From contig JAQMRL010000005.1 in assembly GCA_035578175.1 (NCBI GenBank), forward strand, positions 55,161,722 through 55,225,721: a stretch of DNA of 64,000 bases, read 5' to 3'. The position numbers and the translations under genes are program-made. Numbering within the stretch: the first letter of the stretch is position 1; every line of letters begins with the position of its first letter. The notes beneath the pieces are model-generated. The model saw only the letters and a list, made by a program, of their open reading frames with translations. It was not told where the DNA came from and searched no databases. The DNA is from Catonia carolina (Eukaryota > Arthropoda > Insecta > Hemiptera > Achilidae). Shown here one piece after another: positions 60,311 to 64,000 of this stretch.

Positions 60311-61440
60311 AACTGTTGTTTAGGTCACCAGCCAAGGTTGGTTTAAACCTGAGAGGTTTCACTAAGTAAAACGAGGAATGAGGTGGTTTACAGTTGCCTT
60401 CCTCATTGAGTGGAAGAGTATGCTTATCAGCATTCCGGGCTCTCTAAAAAGCATCTACTTTCCACACGGAAAATGACACCTTCACTTCATTCACCATAGG
60501 GTCTGGCTGTATAATGAAATTCATTACTCCCAGAGGAGATAACTGTGACTTCTATCAGTTTCATAATCATAGACACCCGAGTTTGAACCCTTCCATCTCC
60601 AAAACTATCAGTCGGATTTTAACACACTTTACATAAAAATTTAGCTCATTTTATTCTCCGTTGACCTATAATAGTCCTACATTTTTAATGTTGTTTAAAA
60701 ATTGCCGCAATGAGGTTGACCTGGTTCGTTTGCTACCGCAACAAATTTCTATCGTTTAGAGGTGTGTAACTCGATAATTATTTGACCAAAAGATTGAAAT
60801 TTTAACACAACATAGACAATTATATTTTTACAGCGTTTACGAAATTTCAAATTTGTTTTTTTTTTAAAGTTTTTATTTATTAACAATATTCTGTACCCTT
60901 GCTATCTCGGTAACCGCTCGATCGTTCGGCACGGGCAAACTATCGTTTCCTTCAGCGTAAAAACCTTAGTACAGATATGTTGATAACACGAAATATTGAT
61001 TGGCCATGTTGTGGTAGAATTTTTGAAATTTAAAAAAATAGACTGTGTAATGCGGGGGGTTGCGCTACTATCCATGTTGCCAGTTTGTGTACGTGACATC
61101 CTGTCGAACTGTCTATCTGAATTGACAGACTGCATTGTAAATTCAGGTAGACAGTCAGATTCAGGCAACATGGATAGTAGCGCCCACCCTAGGAATAAAT
61201 GAGAATAAAATGAGCTAAATTGTGATGTAAAGTATGTTAAAATCCAACTCATATTTTTGGAGATGCAAGGGTTCAAACTTGGGTGTTTATGATTATGAAA
61301 CCGATAGTAGTGCCCTTTGTACCTTTGCCTCTCCTGTTCTAAAATGCTTCAGTCATGTAATTTGCTGACCATGTGATAAGAAACAGAACTATTTTTTGTA
61401 GCCCTAAACTAGCAGATCTAGTGCAAAAAGTTTAACACAA
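60311..61440 (-). repeat. Rep-S copy 8, split by an inverted-repeat element
   Basis: The first part is 60311-60551 (TGTTGTTTAGGTCACCAGCC onward) and the second part 61308-61440 (TAGTGCCCTTTGTACCTTTG to TAGCAGATCTAGTGC). Together they cover the family. Confidence 0.87.
60552..61307. mobile_element. Inverted-repeat DNA element (756 bp) in Rep-S
   Basis: Ends CTATCAGTTTCATAATCATA and, reversed, CTATCGGTTTCATAATCATA. The similarity continues through AGTTTGAACCCTT and TTTAGCTCATTTTATTCTC, about 105 bp. No transposase frame. The exact target duplication is unclear (possibly TA). It contains a second hairpin at 61062-61183. Confidence 0.8.
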
Positions 61441-61695
61441 GTCACACGAACACGAGAACCCCCTGGTGCGTTCACTTTCCTCCGTCCATTTACCTGATAA
61501 TCCCCCTAGACGCCTTAAAAGACGCTGGAGTAGAGACCTGCTAATTTGATATACAAATTTCATTCTTGGGGAGGCACCAATGGGGGCCCTACCCCTCTCA
61601 TGCCTATCATGTCATTTACATTATTATGATAATCATCACATTTGCTTGTTGTAACATTTTACAGTTGTAAATAAAGAATTAAAGAGGAAAAAAAA
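61441..61695 (+). pseudogene. 5'-truncated Jockey-like LINE tail
   Basis: The frame DNPPRRLKRRWSRDLLI then TGA at about 61547 matches the C-terminus of ORF2 of the 44.8-kb element. It is followed by a 3' UTR ending AATAAAGAATTAAAGAGG and an A-run. Confidence 0.65.
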
Positions 61696-61699
61696 CACT

Positions 61700-62475
61700 C
61701 ACTGGTAATAAATATAACCGTATAAAAATTAATGACCATTAAAGTTTTCATCTTTTTTTTGAAATTCCTTAAAGAGCTGTTCTATTTTTCTATCTCTAAT
61801 ATTTATTCCTTTGATGCTAGAAAAATATCCTAGCGAAGTGAGGGAGTAGTTGGTATTTTTAAATTGAGTATTCAACATTGATGTACCTAGTTATGTTGAT
61901 TACAGCATGGGGATATAAAATGTGATGGGCTCTAACAGGCCTTTTTATGTGCGCTGATACATGGATCATAAAGTTACTTCCGTACTTGTACGTTATATGC
62001 GAAATTGATTCAATTTTAGTGGCTGTCAGAAGCGGCTGGAAAGTTGATGTAGTAAACCACTTTAAAAAGGAAATTGTACTTAGTGTAGCTATGTACCTCC
62101 AGATAGCGCTTGTTCGTAGTTTATAAAACGTGTAGAAAATGTCAATAGAAAAATTTACTTGTACGATATTGTATTCAGATCAACCCAACAGTTAAATAAA
62201 AAAACCTTATTACCATATAAAATAATATACATTGTTTATTTTTTTTGTTATCAGTCTCTCGACTGGTTTGATGCAGTTCTTCAAGCTGTTTTATCACAGC
62301 AAAATTTTTATTTTTTAAAAATAAATGTTCTTTCTTCATAAGAAAAACTCTTATAAATTTAAAAACATGGAAATGTTAGTAAGTTATTATTAAGTTCTCT
62401 AAAATAGGATTGAAAGATTTAAAAATCTGAAGTTTTTGTTATATTTTTCGCGATTCCTGTTCTTTAGTGTAGAGT
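61700..62475. other. No gene; short LINE-like relic
   Basis: Only the CAGTCTCTCGACTGGTTTGA relic at about 62249-62305 (shared with 2.85 kb) is recognisable. Confidence 0.45.
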
Positions 62476-62486
62476 AAGATTTTGTT

Positions 62487-62877
62487 CTGCCCATAACAGA
62501 CAGGTGGAGTGTCAAATTACACTCAATCTGTTAGTTGCAGGGCTAAAATAAATAGTTCTGTTTCTTGTCACATGGTCAACCAATTAAATGACTGAATCAT
62601 TTAAGAACAGAAGAGGTAGAGGTGTAAAAGATACTAATCAGAGTTATCTCCTCTGAAAGTAATGAATTTCATTATACAGCCAGACCCTGTGGTGAATGAA
62701 GTGAAGGTGTCATTTTCAGAGTGGAAAATATGTGCTTTTCAGAGGGCCCGGCATGCTGATAAGTGTACTTTTCCATTCAGTGAGGAAGGCAATGGTAAAC
62801 CACCTCACTCCTCGTTTTGCTTAGTAAAACCTCTACAGGTTCAAACCAGCCTTTCGGCTGATGACCTTAACAACAAC
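62487..62877 (+). repeat. Rep-S copy 9, full length with target-site duplication
   Basis: 391 bp between two AAGATTTTGTT copies (62476-62486 and 62878-62888). It starts CTGCCCATAACAGACAGGTG and ends with AACAACAAC. The AAC tail plus an 11-bp duplication shows insertion by target-primed reverse transcription, so Rep-S is a SINE or LINE-derived unit oriented plus here. Confidence 0.92.
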
Positions 62878-62888
62878 AAGATTTTGTT

Positions 62889-63352
62889 GTAAACGTGAAA
62901 AATTGAACATTCGGATTTCAATTCATCATCACTGGTTATAACGCCCAGAAACCAAAAACATAATTCGTTTACTCAAATGAAGTCGCCGGAGTTTATTTTA
63001 ATAATGCTAGAAATAAGCCTGTTTTCCGTGATAGAGTATATGTAGCTAGTTGTTTAATAAATACACGTATTTAGCAAACTCATTTAAAATACTAGGTTCA
63101 TAACTCTTTAGTGGTTGTAGGTGTAATTACTATCTAGGTTGACATTAGGCAGCGGTGAATACATAAATGTTAAGTTAGTTAATAATGCACTAATGTTTAG
63201 AGATGCAGATTACGTTACTGAAGTTCATTGTTAGTTAAAGTGATTCTAAAATAAATTGGCGCGATGTTGGTACATTTTATTCATTTCGTTATTTTATTTC
63301 AAATTGTAAATTCTACAAAATAATTAGCATCATTGTAACCACTGTAACACTG
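62889..63352. other. AT-rich sequence, no feature seen
   Basis: No recognisable ORF or repeat. Confidence 0.5.
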
Positions 63353-63354
63353 TA

Positions 63355-63702
63355 CAGTAGAGCCTTGGTTATCCGAGGTAATGTGGACCGAGGGTACCTC
63401 GGATAATCGAAAACTCGGATAATTCGGACAAAAAAATTGAGAGGGAAACGTATGGTAAACTAGTGAAATGAATGAAAACGTGGTCAAAGATTTAAAAAAA
63501 GGCATATACTGTATTATTAAAAAAAAATTACGTACAATTAAATATTAAATAAAAATACAAAGTGAAAAAAAATTTCAAAACATACAGTTTATGATCGATT
63601 TGGCGTTATATAAGGATTTCACTTTGCACGGTAGGCCTACTGTTTGGAACTATCTCGGTTAACCCGGAATTTGGCTAGTCGAAACTCAGATAACCGTAGC
63701 TG
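63355..63702. mobile_element. pogo/Tigger-like MITE (348 bp)
   Basis: TA on both sides (63353-54 and 63703-04). Left end CAGTAGAGCCTTGGTTATCC; right end reversed CAGCTACGGTTATCTGAGTT. The GGTTATCxGAG core is typical of pogo/Tigger ends. An internal inverted CTCGGATAATCGAAAACTCG segment lies near the left end. No ORF. Confidence 0.75.
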
Positions 63703-63703
63703 T

Positions 63704-63910
63704 ACGTTGGAGAAGAAGGAACCACGATGGCCACGACTGCCCGTACAGCCGGGAGTGTGGGAGTGTGGGCACTGGACCCGCTTGAGGTATGAATACGGTG
63801 CCATGCTGTATCACGATCTCCTTTTCCCGAGCTTTGGCATCTCGATGAGCGAACCCACCTCTGAACAGCCAGCCATTTCAAGCCCCCAAGAGCCTGTAAC
63901 ACTGAATTAA
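63704..63910 (+). CDS. Doubtful coding exon
   Basis: After the MITE the composition becomes GC-richer and a frame stays open to TAA at 63908-63910 (WPRLPVQPGVWECGHWTRLR, then FPSFGISMSEPTSEQPA). The upstream part of the frame lies in the MITE, so if real this would be a terminal exon starting at an acceptor near 63704-63790. I find no clear acceptor and no known domain. The minus strand is also open here. Low support. Confidence 0.2.
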   Translation, partial: TLEKKEPRWPRLPVQPGVWECGHWTRLRYEYGAMLYHDLLFPSFGISMSEPTSEQPAISSPQEPVTLN

Positions 63911-64000
63911 AAAGTGATGTAATTACGACTTTTAACAAGCGGTAAAGTGATCAAGTTTATTTTATGAAACATCTAGTTCTTCTTCTCATCAAGGCATAGG

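Noticed and set aside
60902..61276. 124-codon minus-strand frame in the inverted-repeat element
   Set aside because: It crosses both arms of a hairpin and a TIR; open only by chance, without transposase similarity.
1..64000. CRISPR arrays, bacterial operons, phage-defence systems, rRNA
   Set aside because: The sequence is eukaryotic; I saw no regularly spaced identical short repeats with unique spacers and no rRNA-like blocks.

Overview
The window is AT-rich (roughly 65-70% A+T) nuclear DNA of an animal. Spliced genes with GT-AG introns, BEL/Pao, Jockey-like and R1-like retroelements, and mariner, PIF/Harbinger, piggyBac-like, hAT-like and Helitron-like elements point to an arthropod, most likely an insect with a repeat-rich genome. 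I cannot fix the order from sequence alone. There is no bacterial operon, rRNA gene, CRISPR array or convincing free-standing tRNA gene.

Region 1 (1-20.9 kb) is the 3' part of one plus-strand gene, the insect orthologue of ERCC6/CSB (SWI2/SNF2-family transcription-coupled repair translocase). Eight exons join in frame (114+138+111+204+171+751+193+310 bp, 663 residues plus stop). They run from the helicase C-lobe to the C-terminal winged-helix-like end. The introns carry SINEs, two piggyBac-like MITEs, a hAT-like MITE, a Penelope-like fragment and, in the 9.3-kb penultimate intron, a nest of elements. In that nest a PIF/Harbinger remnant (MADF ORF plus antisense transposase) is broken by a 5.8-kb BEL/Pao-type LTR element. 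The two 812-bp LTRs read identically, the target-site duplication is GAAAC, and a single 1031-codon Gag-protease ORF is intact, but reverse transcriptase, RNase H and integrase are absent.

Region 2 (20.9-26.5 kb) is intergenic: a decayed mariner between two TA sites, a very AT-rich stretch, and a 380-bp repeat with a perfect 22-bp hairpin at one end. At 26.5-27.05 kb a GC-rich island holds a probable first coding exon of an unrecognised gene, ending at a good splice donor.

Region 3 (27-64 kb) has no recognisable host exon except a doubtful ORF at 63.6-63.9 kb, and may be a long intron or intergenic DNA. It is layered repeats: an approximately 1-kb family ('Rep-L') with short inverted ends, an internal dimer and a (CA)n microsatellite; a 380-bp family ('Rep-S') with an (AAC)n tail and target-site duplication; tRNA-derived SINEs of two or three types; a near-complete Jockey-like LINE (44.8-49.3 kb) inserted in an approximately 125-bp tandem repeat; an R1-like LINE tail; tandem LINE tails; a Helitron-like element; a 1.2-kb palindrome; a 756-bp inverted-repeat element with an internal hairpin; and a pogo/Tigger-like MITE at the right edge.

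The most notable items are the structurally intact non-autonomous BEL/Pao element lying in sense inside the ERCC6 intron, the Rep-L and Rep-S families, and the foldback element at 55.5-56.7 kb. I see no defence or biosynthetic system. All element names rest on motif reading by eye, without database searches.
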